Below the pieces are notes generated by a model. The model was not told the DNA's origin. It did not search any database and saw only the letters and a list, made by a program, of their open reading frames with translations. From Zhihengliuella flava (GTDB taxonomy: Bacteria; Actinomycetota; Actinomycetes; Actinomycetales; Micrococcaceae), in assembly GCF_015751895.1 (NCBI RefSeq), contig NZ_JADOTZ010000001.1, forward strand, positions 2,831,552 through 2,895,551: a stretch of 64,000 nucleotides of DNA. The letters are read 5' to 3'. Made by a program: the position numbers and the translations under genes. Numbering within the stretch: the first letter of the stretch is position 1; each line of letters begins with the position of its first letter. Shown here one piece after another: positions 50,408 to 58,346 of this stretch.

Positions 50408-52078
50408 ATGAACCCCGCCGTCGTACCCCCAGCAACGCCCGGGCCGGGCGCCCTGCCGTTCCCTGGGCTGTCCGGCTGGCTGGAGTCAGTCCGCCGTTGG
50501 TTGTCCAGTTTGCCGGTGCTGCGGCGCTTGACGGGTGGACCCGAGGCGGACGTGCACGTGGTGCTGGCGCAAGGGCTCGTGGCCTCATTGGCCATTCTCG
50601 TCGGCTCCTGGGGCGTCGGATGGCTCGCAACGGGCCAAGAGTCCCTCTTCGCGCGTGCGGCGTTGCTCAACATGCTGCGCGCCGAGCCCGCGGTGGTCCT
50701 CACCTGTACGTTGCTGTTGGCCTTCGGCACGATGCTGCTGTGCCGCGCGTGGTTACGCCTCGGGCAGCGCATTGTTGCGGGCCAGGCCGGTATGCAAACC
50801 GTTCGCCGAGCCGTGCTGTCGTGGTCGGCGCCCATGCTCCTCAGCTTTCCGATCTACAGCCGGGACGTGTACTCCTACTTAGCGCAAGGCCGGCTGATGC
50901 ACGAGGGGTTCAACCCTTACGAGCATTGGATCTCTCAGCTGCCGGGATGGTACGCGCAGGGTTCGGATAGTCTGTGGGCCGAGTCCCCCTCTCCGTACGG
51001 ACCGCTTTTCCTGCTGATCGCGCGCGCGACGTACACAGTGACCGGTGGGGTTCCCGAGTACGGTGTCCTGATCTTTCGGGCTTTCGCAGTACTGGGCGTT
51101 CTCGCCTGTCTTTACGCGTTACCGCGGCTGGCCGCGACGCGCGGCGTGCGCCCGGCCTGGGCCGCATGGATTTGCTTGGTCAACCCGTTCTTTCTCATCA
51201 CCATGGTGGCGGGTGTCCACAACGATGCCGTCATGGTCGGCGGGTTGCTCCTGGGGTTTCTTGCGATTGCACGACGGCGCCACATCCTCGGCGTCGTCTG
51301 GGTGGCCCTCGCGATCGCGGTGAAGCCGATCGTTGTGCTCTCGCTGCCCTTCGTTGGATTGGCCATGCTCCACGCGCGCACAGCCGAGGAATCGAAGGCT
51401 ATCGGGTGGTGGCCGAAGTTCAGGGTCTGGATCGTCACGGGCGTCGTCGCGGGCGCCGTCTTGGCGGTCATCGGATTCGCGACTGGACTCGGTTTCGGGT
51501 GGATCAGCGCGATGGCGACAGCGGGCTCCGCCGCTTTCCCGTACGCGCCCATCGGGCTGCTGGGATTACTCATAGGATGGGTCGCGGGTTTCTGGGGGCC
51601 AGATCCCACCGTGGTGGCCAACGGCGTGTACTCCTTCTTCCGGTATCTCGCTGTGGCCCTCGCGTTCTGGTGGGCGTTCCGACGGCCGGCGCACCAAGCG
51701 TTGCTGACGTGCGCTCTGGCCTTGTCAGCGGCCGTCTTCTTGGCTCCCGTCATCCAGCCTTGGTACCTCTTGTGGGTGGTGCCACTCTTCGCCGCGCACC
51801 GCGAGTATTCGGGTCTTGTGGTGAGGCTCTGGTACGTCGTGAGCATGGTGCTCGTCCTGCTCGTGGTGATCGAACAGGTGAGCGTGGCGCAGTGGATCGA
51901 TCAGGTACTGGTTCAGGTCATCGCGGCCGTGGTGGGTATCGCCTACCTTGTCTACATCCTGTTCATCGATCCAAAGACTGCGCGCCTCTTTGGTCCGTTA
52001 AACGTCTGGCTGGGCAGCCACCTACTGCCCAGCCAGCGTCGCGCAAAGTCACGCGGAGAACAGCACCTTAACGGGTAG
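50408..52078 (+). CDS. mptB: MptB-type mannosyltransferase, paralogue
   Basis: A 556-residue homologue of the preceding protein with the same loop motif (YSRDVYSYLAQGRLMHEGFN, PYEHW), the pair WAESPSPYGPLF and HNDAVMVGG, and the same end (LFIDPKTARLFGP). A Pro-rich N-terminal extension of about 40 residues is added. Tandem copies with diverged sequence suggest different roles, such as successive steps of mannan growth. Its end overlaps the convergent gene at 52068. Confidence 0.8.
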   Translation: MNPAVVPPATPGPGALPFPGLSGWLESVRRWLSSLPVLRRLTGGPEADVHVVLAQGLVASLAILVGSWGVGWLATGQESLFARAALLNMLRAEPAVVLTCTLLLAFGTMLLCRAWLRLGQRIVAGQAGMQTVRRAVLSWSAPMLLSFPIYSRDVYSYLAQGRLMHEGFNPYEHWISQLPGWYAQGSDSLWAESPSPYGPLFLLIARATYTVTGGVPEYGVLIFRAFAVLGVLACLYALPRLAATRGVRPAWAAWICLVNPFFLITMVAGVHNDAVMVGGLLLGFLAIARRRHILGVVWVALAIAVKPIVVLSLPFVGLAMLHARTAEESKAIGWWPKFRVWIVTGVVAGAVLAVIGFATGLGFGWISAMATAGSAAFPYAPIGLLGLLIGWVAGFWGPDPTVVANGVYSFFRYLAVALAFWWAFRRPAHQALLTCALALSAAVFLAPVIQPWYLLWVVPLFAAHREYSGLVVRLWYVVSMVLVLLVVIEQVSVAQWIDQVLVQVIAAVVGIAYLVYILFIDPKTARLFGPLNVWLGSHLLPSQRRAKSRGEQHLNG

Positions 52079-52697
52079 CCACCAATCCAGTACGTGCCAT
52101 CGCGTCTTGGTAGGCCGTGCGGATTTCTTCCAGGGCTGCGTGCTGGCGTTCTGGGGATCCCGCGAACGCTCGGCCGCCAAAGGACTTGACCTTGTAGACC
52201 TTGAAGCCACGGCGCCACAGCAAAGGGTTCTCGGTCTTGAGAAGCTGTTCCGTCAAGCGGTGGGCCTCGGTCCCATGGGCGACGATCACCGACGTGCGGT
52301 CAGCGACTTTCAACAGGCGCAGCAACGGCTTAAGTCCGGCGCGAATCTGCGGCGGCTGAAGCCTTCCATTGGGCTCGCCTGCGGTGTGCCACGGGTGGAC
52401 GTTCCACGGCATGAGGTATTCCGGGCGCAGGCCGAGCTGCCACTGCAGCCCCAGCTGACGCGTGACGGCCTCCGGCTCCCCGGCCGAGATGAAGCCGGAG
52501 GCGTCGGCCGTACCAACGTTTGAGTACAGAGAGACAATCTTCGCCTGATCGACATCGTGCACAGGGTCCACGTAGCTCATCGAGGACTCTGGCCGCAGCA
52601 TGGCCGTCTCATCCAGCAGCCGATTAACAGGAGCAATGTGCTCCTCGTAACGGCGCTCCCACAGGGGTGTCGATGTTTCCGAGGCGACAGCTGTCAT
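52068..52697 (-). CDS. Uracil-DNA glycosylase superfamily-like protein
   Basis: A 209-residue protein related to a family often named uracil-DNA glycosylase in Micrococcaceae. Visible conserved pieces are DAQAKIVSLYSNVGTADASG-like (ending with VDQAKIVSLYSNVGT), PEYLMPWNVHPWH, and IVAHGTEAHRL. The canonical GQDPYH of UDG family 1 is absent, so the substrate is uncertain. The ATG at 52697 has AGGAGA upstream at 12 bp; the open frame extends further without support. Host gene. Confidence 0.6.
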   Translation of the reverse strand: MTAVASETSTPLWERRYEEHIAPVNRLLDETAMLRPESSMSYVDPVHDVDQAKIVSLYSNVGTADASGFISAGEPEAVTRQLGLQWQLGLRPEYLMPWNVHPWHTAGEPNGRLQPPQIRAGLKPLLRLLKVADRTSVIVAHGTEAHRLTEQLLKTENPLLWRRGFKVYKVKSFGGRAFAGSPERQHAALEEIRTAYQDAMARTGLVATR

Positions 52698-52823
52698 GAA
52701 AGGCGAACTCTCCTTGAAGATGAGGACGGGTTTCCCCGGGCGCGCCGCGGGAAAAGCCGGTGAGATGTGCGAGTAGAGCCCATGGCGAAGCCGATGGGCG
52801 CGTGACCACAGGGCGGTCAACGC

Positions 52824-52837
52824 AACCTTTAAAGGTT
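52824..52837. promoter_or_regulatory. 14-bp perfect palindrome
   Basis: AACCTTTAAAGGTT in the 290-bp gap before the tRNA fragment, upstream of the minus-strand 52697 gene. It could be an operator. Nothing else recognisable lies in 52698-52985. Confidence 0.4.
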
Positions 52838-52985
52838 ACCAACGAATGACGAGCCGGTGGACGCTTGGTGCCCCGGAGAAGGTGAGATACTTCCCACCTT
52901 GATGAGACGCGAGGGGTCCCGATGCGGAACATTGCATCGCTTGGGGAGGGAGTCCCGACGTGCGCTCGGCAGTAGGAGGTACTGG

Positions 52986-53028
52986 GTGCCCCCGGCGCGA
53001 CTCGAACGCGCGACCGGCAGATTAGAAG
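52986..53028 (-). other. 3' half of tRNA-Arg (TCT), attL of prophage 2
   Basis: The minus strand reads as the 3' part of a tRNA-Arg: anticodon loop CTTCTAA with TCT, the anticodon stem 3' strand, variable loop, a perfect T arm around GTTCGAGTC and the acceptor 3' strand. The 5' half is missing: beyond 53028 the sequence does not pair. A truncated tRNA 3' end at a prophage border is the usual attL scar, so the whole tRNA should lie at the far end of prophage 2. 53029-53175 holds no gene. Confidence 0.75.
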
Positions 53029-53175
53029 ATCGATTCATAGCACTTTTCTACGATCTGCCTAGGTCTGGCTGGGTATGAAAAACCTAGTCAGATGGGGTGG
53101 GGGAGTGTTTCGTCGTCCGTGTGGGTCTGGTTGGGTCACTAATATTTCCGGTCAAAACTCCGGTCAGAATCCCCG

Positions 53176-53478
53176 CTACCCCCGCCTCGGCCAGTCACAC
53201 CGGTCGGGTTCCCACAGCACGTCTTGTGAGTCGTACCCGCTGCGGAGCGTCGCGCATTCGGGGAGCATGCCGGGGACTCGCTCGAGCAGGTCACGGTCCA
53301 CCCAAGAGCTGTGGTTGTCGTAGGGGTCAGCTTTCGTGCCGGGGAAGTCCACGAGGACGTCCGGGCCTTTCCATCGGGCGGCGCGCCCGTACCGGATGCC
53401 GTCAGGTGTTAGTGCGCGGACGAATGGCTGGGCCTCGGGTGGCCAGGACCGGATACCGGCGTCGTCAGGTTCGAACAT
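53176..53478 (-). CDS. Hypothetical phage protein (copy of 2728-3030)
   Basis: Same 100-residue protein as at 2728-3030. The stop codon is the same TAG although the sequence just beyond differs; two Arg/Gly codons near the end differ silently, as does one Leu codon at 53263. TAGAAT lies 7 bp before the ATG. Confidence 0.6.
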   Translation of the reverse strand: MFEPDDAGIRSWPPEAQPFVRALTPDGIRYGRAARWKGPDVLVDFPGTKADPYDNHSSWVDRDLLERVPGMLPECATLRSGYDSQDVLWEPDRCDWPRRG

Positions 53479-53568
53479 GGGTTCGATTCTAGGGTGCCAT
53501 GTGGATGCCCGCATAGCTTGCGGCATGCAATCTGTGCAGGTCTACTTGAGGTTAGAAAGGAGGCGAAC

Positions 53569-53775
53569 ATGACCATCCGCTACCTGAGCCTCAACGGGCT
53601 CGCCCAACGCATCGGGGTATCGCCGCACACCGCGAAGAAGTACGCTGACGAGGGACGACTCCCAGAGCCGGACGCACTCATCGGCGACGGTGACCGCCCT
53701 ACCAAAGGGTGGCTGCCCGAAACCGTGGACACATGGCAGGGCGCACGCCCCGGGCGCGGACGCAAGCGAACGTGA
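53569..53775 (+). CDS. MerR/excisionase-like protein (copy of 3121-3327)
   Basis: Identical to the prophage 1 protein, including the AAAGGAGG ribosome site. Two identical regulators in one cell could act on both prophages. Confidence 0.7.
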   Translation: MTIRYLSLNGLAQRIGVSPHTAKKYADEGRLPEPDALIGDGDRPTKGWLPETVDTWQGARPGRGRKRT

Positions 53776-53790
53776 GGACACGGCATAGGA

Positions 53791-53967
53791 ATGAACGAGA
53801 AGCAGAAGAGCATCTTCGCCGGCCTGCCAGTGCTTGTGCTTCTCGCGGCCTATGCCGTGTTCTTCGCAGATCCAGGCGCCGCCCTGACCATCGCACTATG
53901 GTGGGTCTTAACAGCCGCCGTCGCTGCGACCGTCGCCGCGTACGTGCTCGCAGGCCGCAACTGGTGA
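53791..53967 (+). CDS. Small membrane protein (copy of 3343-3519)
   Basis: Identical 58-residue, two-helix protein, 15 bp after the excisionase-like gene. Confidence 0.6.
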   Translation: MNEKQKSIFAGLPVLVLLAAYAVFFADPGAALTIALWWVLTAAVAATVAAYVLAGRNW

Positions 53968-53982
53968 CCTACCCGGAAGCGG

Positions 53983-54327
53983 CTAAGCTGGCCCACCGGG
54001 CGTGCTGCGGCGAACCGCATCAATTATCTGGCGGATCCTTGACGGCGTGACGCCGTAGTAGGCGCCGAGGTGGCGCACCGGGACGCCAGCTAAGGCCAGC
54101 ACGGCGATTCGTTCGTCCCTGCTGACCTGATCGGGCACATGGACGGCTCGGAGTTCGGCGCCGAGTTCGCGCCAGCAATCCTCGGAGCACACCGGCTCTT
54201 TCGGCACGCAGTCTTCGTCAAGGATCGTCGCCGAGCACATCACGCACCGAACCTGCACGGTCTGCCGGAGCGCCCTGGCGCGTTCAAATGGGGCCGCCGG
54301 CCGCTGATTGAGGATCCCAAAATCCAT
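53983..54327 (-). CDS. Zinc-finger/HTH protein (copy of 3535-3879)
   Basis: Identical to the prophage 1 protein: four-Cys site followed by a helix-turn-helix, start at 54327. Confidence 0.6.
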   Translation of the reverse strand: MDFGILNQRPAAPFERARALRQTVQVRCVMCSATILDEDCVPKEPVCSEDCWRELGAELRAVHVPDQVSRDERIAVLALAGVPVRHLGAYYGVTPSRIRQIIDAVRRSTPGGPA

Positions 54328-54409
54328 GACCCGAGCATACCTAGGGCTGGCTGGGAAGCCGATGGGTGGCCCCGGGCGCCGCGGCGCATGAGCGCTTAAC
54401 GAAGAAATG

Positions 54410-54443
54410 CGCCCCACCTCGTGTTGAGGTGGGGCGTTCTCTT
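54410..54443. terminator. Bidirectional terminator (copy of 3962-3995)
   Basis: Same 11-bp stem and TTCTCTT. Confidence 0.7.
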
Positions 54444-54449
54444 GTCTGT

Positions 54450-54500
54450 GTTCATGCGCGGTCCTAAGGGATTGCCATATGGTTAAAGCTCCGCATGAAC
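54450..54500. promoter_or_regulatory. Inverted repeat before DUF3800 gene (copy of 4002-4052)
   Basis: GTTCATGCG and CGCATGAAC in the same arrangement, 8 bp before AGGAG. Confidence 0.55.
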
Positions 54501-54521
54501 GTTTCTTAGGAGTTGGGGATT

Positions 54522-55424
54522 TTGGGGAATGCCGATGATTCGGTTCTCGATGACTGGTTCAAGGCAAACAGGATCGATCTATCGGACGTCCCGTCTTTCC
54601 TGCCGAACCCAGAGATGGGGAAGCTAGACCGCGTTGAAGTCTTCGTTGACGAGACGGGCGACCGAAACTTCAAGAAGAACCGCCAGTCGGACTGGTTCGC
54701 CATGACTGCCGTTATGGTTCCGGCTGAACACATGAACCATGTAAAGACCATCATTCGGGGTCTACGTGACTACCTGGGGAACGGTGGCAAGCCGGTTGGA
54801 CATATTCATTGGGTCCAGCATTGCAAGCGTAAGAAGTATGACCGACGCGTCGTCGTTCGCGACCTAGCGACGGGATTCAGGCGTGTACGCGTCATCCACG
54901 TGATCATCCACAAGCCCTCCATCGCTGCGTCCGCCCATATGCGCAATGACACACGCGGCGTTTACTACACCGCGACGAAGTACCTGCTGGAACGAATCGG
55001 TAGGGCCGCTCTTCATTGGGATGGAGGCGCCCGTAGCGCGCGAGTCACTTTCGCGACGATCAAGGGAGTTGACCCCGAGGAGACGAAAGCCTATCTGAAC
55101 CACTGTGCCAACGAGTCGCGGCTCTTGGCGTCAGATGACATCCAGCACGATAGGAACGCGCAATACTTCGATCACCTCAAGTGGCCGGCAGCGTGGCGAC
55201 CGATGGGCACATATGAAGGACTGGAACTCGCTGACATCTACTCAGGCTTCCTCAGCGCCGCCCTCAGGGATGGGGACTCTACCTTCATGTGCCGGTATTC
55301 GGATCGTGTCGCATGCGATGAAAAGGGGCGTCGATCCGGCTTTGGTGTCAAGGTCTTTCCTGAGCAGGGCTGGCAAGCCGTACACCATACGGATTGGTGG
55401 CACGAGTTCTCTTCAATGCGCTAA
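54522..55424 (+). CDS. DUF3800 family protein (copy of 4074-4976)
   Basis: Identical 300-residue protein with VDETGD and LADIYSG. The complete unit with both flanking inverted repeats and the terminator is duplicated, so the lysogen carries two doses of the gene. Confidence 0.8.
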   Translation: MGNADDSVLDDWFKANRIDLSDVPSFLPNPEMGKLDRVEVFVDETGDRNFKKNRQSDWFAMTAVMVPAEHMNHVKTIIRGLRDYLGNGGKPVGHIHWVQHCKRKKYDRRVVVRDLATGFRRVRVIHVIIHKPSIAASAHMRNDTRGVYYTATKYLLERIGRAALHWDGGARSARVTFATIKGVDPEETKAYLNHCANESRLLASDDIQHDRNAQYFDHLKWPAAWRPMGTYEGLELADIYSGFLSAALRDGDSTFMCRYSDRVACDEKGRRSGFGVKVFPEQGWQAVHHTDWWHEFSSMR

Positions 55425-55523
55425 GGCCCCTAGGAGAGGCATGTGGGGCGTTGCTCGTCGTTGAAGACGAGTGACACGTTTCCGCGTCCGGCAACCCATC
55501 TATGCCCCTTCTACGGGCCTTAG
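55421..55523. other. Structured 3' region (copy of 4973-5075)
   Basis: Same 9-bp inverted repeat enclosing a smaller hairpin; the AT-rich spacer follows to 55609. Confidence 0.5.
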
Positions 55524-55609
55524 TGGTTCAATTATCACACCAGTACAGTCGATACGCAAGTATTAAACCTAACTATCACTACTCAAATGTAACTGCATAA
55601 CGCACAAGA

Positions 55610-55653
55610 GCGCCCCCACCATTTTCGTTCCTTGACGAAAATGGTGGGGGCGC
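55610..55653. terminator. Late-operon terminator (copy of 5162-5205)
   Basis: Same perfect 19-bp stem. Confidence 0.8.
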
Positions 55654-55739
55654 TTCTACGTGGGCCAGACCCCCGGGGTGACCGGTACTCCGTGGGTCCG
55701 GCGGTGCCGCAGTCGTGACCCAGCCACCGCGCTGGGGAA

Positions 55740-56039
55740 TTAGTGTCGGTCGCTCGACGCGTACTCATCATCGGTCGGCGGCAGCACGTTAGTCTCCTTG
55801 CCGGCGGCGAGGAACGGCAGGTAGCGGCGCAGGAAGGTCTCGACGCCGGGGAGTGCGAGGACGCGGGTTATCGCACCGGCTACGGCGAGGACGCCCGCGG
55901 CGGCGCCGGTAGCGACCTCCGGGGACTGCATCGTGATGGCCGTGAAGATGGCTGGCGCGAGGGCTGCGAGTGCGACGACGGCGGCGAAGATGGTGCGTAC
56001 TACTGCACGCCACGGGTGCTGCTGCTGGGTTGTCTCCAT
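55740..56039 (-). CDS. Holin (copy of 5292-5591)
   Basis: Identical 99-residue, two-helix protein after the endolysin gene. Confidence 0.75.
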   Translation of the reverse strand: METTQQQHPWRAVVRTIFAAVVALAALAPAIFTAITMQSPEVATGAAAGVLAVAGAITRVLALPGVETFLRRYLPFLAAGKETNVLPPTDDEYASSDRH

Positions 56040-56041
56040 GA

Positions 56042-56806
56042 TCAGGACTCCTTTTCAAGTTCAAGCTTCTCGATCCGCGTAAGGATCTGACGCTGCAGAG
56101 TGAGAATCTGCTCTAGCGCGCCAATGAAATTGGTCTGTCCGGCCCGGCCAGCAGTCGATACGAAATCGACCTGCTGGGACTGGATCGAATTCTGTAGTGA
56201 GTCGATGCCCTGCTTGAGCTCGGTGTACTGGGACACGGTCAGGTCCTCCTCTGGGTCTAGGTTTCCTACGGGTCGTAGCCCGTCGATGACAGACTGCGTC
56301 TGCGCGCGGAGTTGGTTGGGTGTGTATCCGTTGATATCGATCTTGCGAGGGCCGGCGTACTCGGAGTGCCCGCAGACCATGCCGGCGTCCGTGGAGCCGA
56401 TGGCATCCAACAGTGCGGCGCAGAGGATCGGGTACGCCTCGCGCTGGGCGTCGGTCCAGTCCGCATTGTCGGCGGCTTCTGCCTCGATGCCGAGGAATCT
56501 TGAGTTGCCGGAGTATCCGCGCCAGGCCCCCTTGCCGGCGTGGTTGGCGCGGCCTGCTGCGACGATGACGCATACGCCGCGTCGGTCCAAGTAGACGTTG
56601 CAGAGCGGTCCGGGGAGGCTTGGCCGGCCCTCGGTGACGATGCGCAGTGAGGGGCGCTTGTCGGTGCCGCGTGGGCCTGCCGTCCAGTGCCCGACGACGC
56701 CCACGGGGTCGAAGGACGTACTGCCGCGGGTAGACCAGCCGGGAACGTATTCGACCGTGAGTCCCCACGATTTCAGGACGCGAAAGAGAGTGGTGACGCG
56801 TGGCAT
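56042..56806 (-). CDS. Endolysin, amidase (copy of 5594-6358)
   Basis: Identical Amidase_2 endolysin with the same His/Asp zinc ligands. Either prophage could lyse the host with the same enzyme. Confidence 0.88.
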   Translation of the reverse strand: MPRVTTLFRVLKSWGLTVEYVPGWSTRGSTSFDPVGVVGHWTAGPRGTDKRPSLRIVTEGRPSLPGPLCNVYLDRRGVCVIVAAGRANHAGKGAWRGYSGNSRFLGIEAEAADNADWTDAQREAYPILCAALLDAIGSTDAGMVCGHSEYAGPRKIDINGYTPNQLRAQTQSVIDGLRPVGNLDPEEDLTVSQYTELKQGIDSLQNSIQSQQVDFVSTAGRAGQTNFIGALEQILTLQRQILTRIEKLELEKES

Positions 56807-56922
56807 CAGTCGCCCTCCTCGTCCCCGCTGCCCACGGTCAGCGGTTCATCGTCGGTTGCGTAATCGGACATATGCCCGTCCCGCAATCGGTCCCAGTCGA
56901 GATCATCAGGTTCTGTGCTCAT
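56806..56922 (-). CDS. Small acidic protein (copy of 6358-6474)
   Basis: Identical 38-residue protein, coupled at both ends. Confidence 0.6.
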   Translation of the reverse strand: MSTEPDDLDWDRLRDGHMSDYATDDEPLTVGSGDEEGD

Positions 56923-57632
56923 GGTTGCTGCCCTTGTCCTTGGTTCGGGTTGGTGGCGAGGCGGCAGGGGCCGTCGCTCGTCTGCTCGGTCCCGTCTGTG
57001 TAGGTGACTGCCCAGTAGGACTCGTTGCCGGTGCCGACGCATTGGACGGACTCGATGCCGATTCCGGCAGGGCCGGGTGCCCCGTCGGCGCCATCAGTGC
57101 CGGGTGCGCCCGGCGGGCCGGATGGTCCCGCGGGTCCCGGGGCACCGGTTGGCCCGGCAGGGCCTTGTGGGCCTGTCGCCCCGTCGGCCCCGTCTTCACC
57201 ATCCGCTCCCGCGGGGCCAGGACTCCCATCGGCACCGGCCGGGCCAGTGGCACCGTCTTCACCGTCGGCGCCGTCTTGCCCGTCCTCACCGGGAGGGCCA
57301 CGCACGCCATTGATCCCGGCCTCACCCTGCGGGCCAGGTATCCCTTGCGGGCCTTGCGGCCCGGGCGGACCCGCCACCGGTTCGGTCGGATTCTGCTGCA
57401 CCTCGCTGGCCCGCTTACACAGGTCGCGGTCATCCACGAGCAGGCTGCTGCCATCCGCGCACGCGACCTGCACCTGCTGGGCGAGACTCTGCGCGTTCGA
57501 CTCGGCCACGGTCGCCCGCTTCTGCGCGAGCAACCCGAGGGCAAAGGAAGCCCCCAGCAACAGGACGATTGCGGCGACGAGGGCCACACCGAGGGTGTTT
57601 CGCTTATGCCGAAGCTTGTCTTCGCGAGTCAC
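56919..57632 (-). CDS. Collagen-like membrane protein (copy of 6471-7184)
   Basis: Identical 237 residues. The repeat number of the Gly-X-Y tract is the same in both copies; such tracts usually drift quickly, so equality supports a recent exchange. Confidence 0.8.
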   Translation of the reverse strand: MTREDKLRHKRNTLGVALVAAIVLLLGASFALGLLAQKRATVAESNAQSLAQQVQVACADGSSLLVDDRDLCKRASEVQQNPTEPVAGPPGPQGPQGIPGPQGEAGINGVRGPPGEDGQDGADGEDGATGPAGADGSPGPAGADGEDGADGATGPQGPAGPTGAPGPAGPSGPPGAPGTDGADGAPGPAGIGIESVQCVGTGNESYWAVTYTDGTEQTSDGPCRLATNPNQGQGQQP

Positions 57633-57913
57633 TCGCCCACCCCCTCAAAAGGATCAGCGTGTGATCCCGGATATTTGAGAGCCAAATACGCTTCCCGGTA
57701 CTTGTCGCGCTCGGCTTCGACTTCCGCGAGCTTGGCTTTGAGCCGGTCCTTGTCGCTGCCTAGACGCACGATGACCCCTTCTTTCTCGTCGCGTAGGTCG
57801 CGCGAGGCTTTGAGCCACCAGAAGCCGAGAGCCGCAATGGCACCAAGCCCGAGGCCCGCGAAGCCAAGTTGTCCGAGCAGCGTGGATATAGCGGTCTCTG
57901 CTGCTTGCTCCAC
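57629..57913 (-). CDS. Membrane/coiled-coil protein (copy of 7181-7465)
   Basis: Identical 94-residue protein with GTG start. Confidence 0.65.
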   Translation of the reverse strand: MEQAAETAISTLLGQLGFAGLGLGAIAALGFWWLKASRDLRDEKEGVIVRLGSDKDRLKAKLAEVEAERDKYREAYLALKYPGSHADPFEGVGE

Positions 57914-57923
57914 ACGCTGACTC

Positions 57924-58268
57924 CTAGATGCTGGTGGCTGGTGTGCCGTAGAGGCGTTCTGCGACGGCGGTCCACCGGTCCGCGACGACGTATTCGATGT
58001 CGGAGTCGGTGACGGCGGTGGAGTCAATGGCGCTAGTGGCTTCGTCCCAGACGATGGCTGTTTGGATGGAGGGGTTCAGGACCATTTCCGTGACGAAGTT
58101 GGTGATCGTCTGGGACGGGTTGTCGCGCACGGCGTTGGCAAGCTGCTCTGCGGCGCTGCCTTCGGTAGGGCTGTTGGTCGTGATGTAGGCCAGTTGAGCG
58201 CCGGCGACTCGCTGCTGCAGCAGGGTGTCGTCGAGTGCTGCCCGGATTTTTAAGAGCTTGGTGTCCAC
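57924..58268 (-). CDS. Hypothetical protein (copy of 7476-7820)
   Basis: Identical 114-residue protein after the fibre gene. Confidence 0.65.
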   Translation of the reverse strand: MDTKLLKIRAALDDTLLQQRVAGAQLAYITTNSPTEGSAAEQLANAVRDNPSQTITNFVTEMVLNPSIQTAIVWDEATSAIDSTAVTDSDIEYVVADRWTAVAERLYGTPATSI

Positions 58269-58293
58269 TGGGTCCTCCTTGTGGCGGGTATGG

Positions 58294-58331
58294 CGAAGGG
58301 GCGGCAGCCTTGCGAGTCTGCCGCCCCTTCG
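58294..58331 (-). terminator. Hairpin after fibre gene (copy of 7846-7883)
   Basis: Same 14-bp stem. Confidence 0.6.
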
Positions 58332-58346
58332 GGTGGTGGTGCCTGG

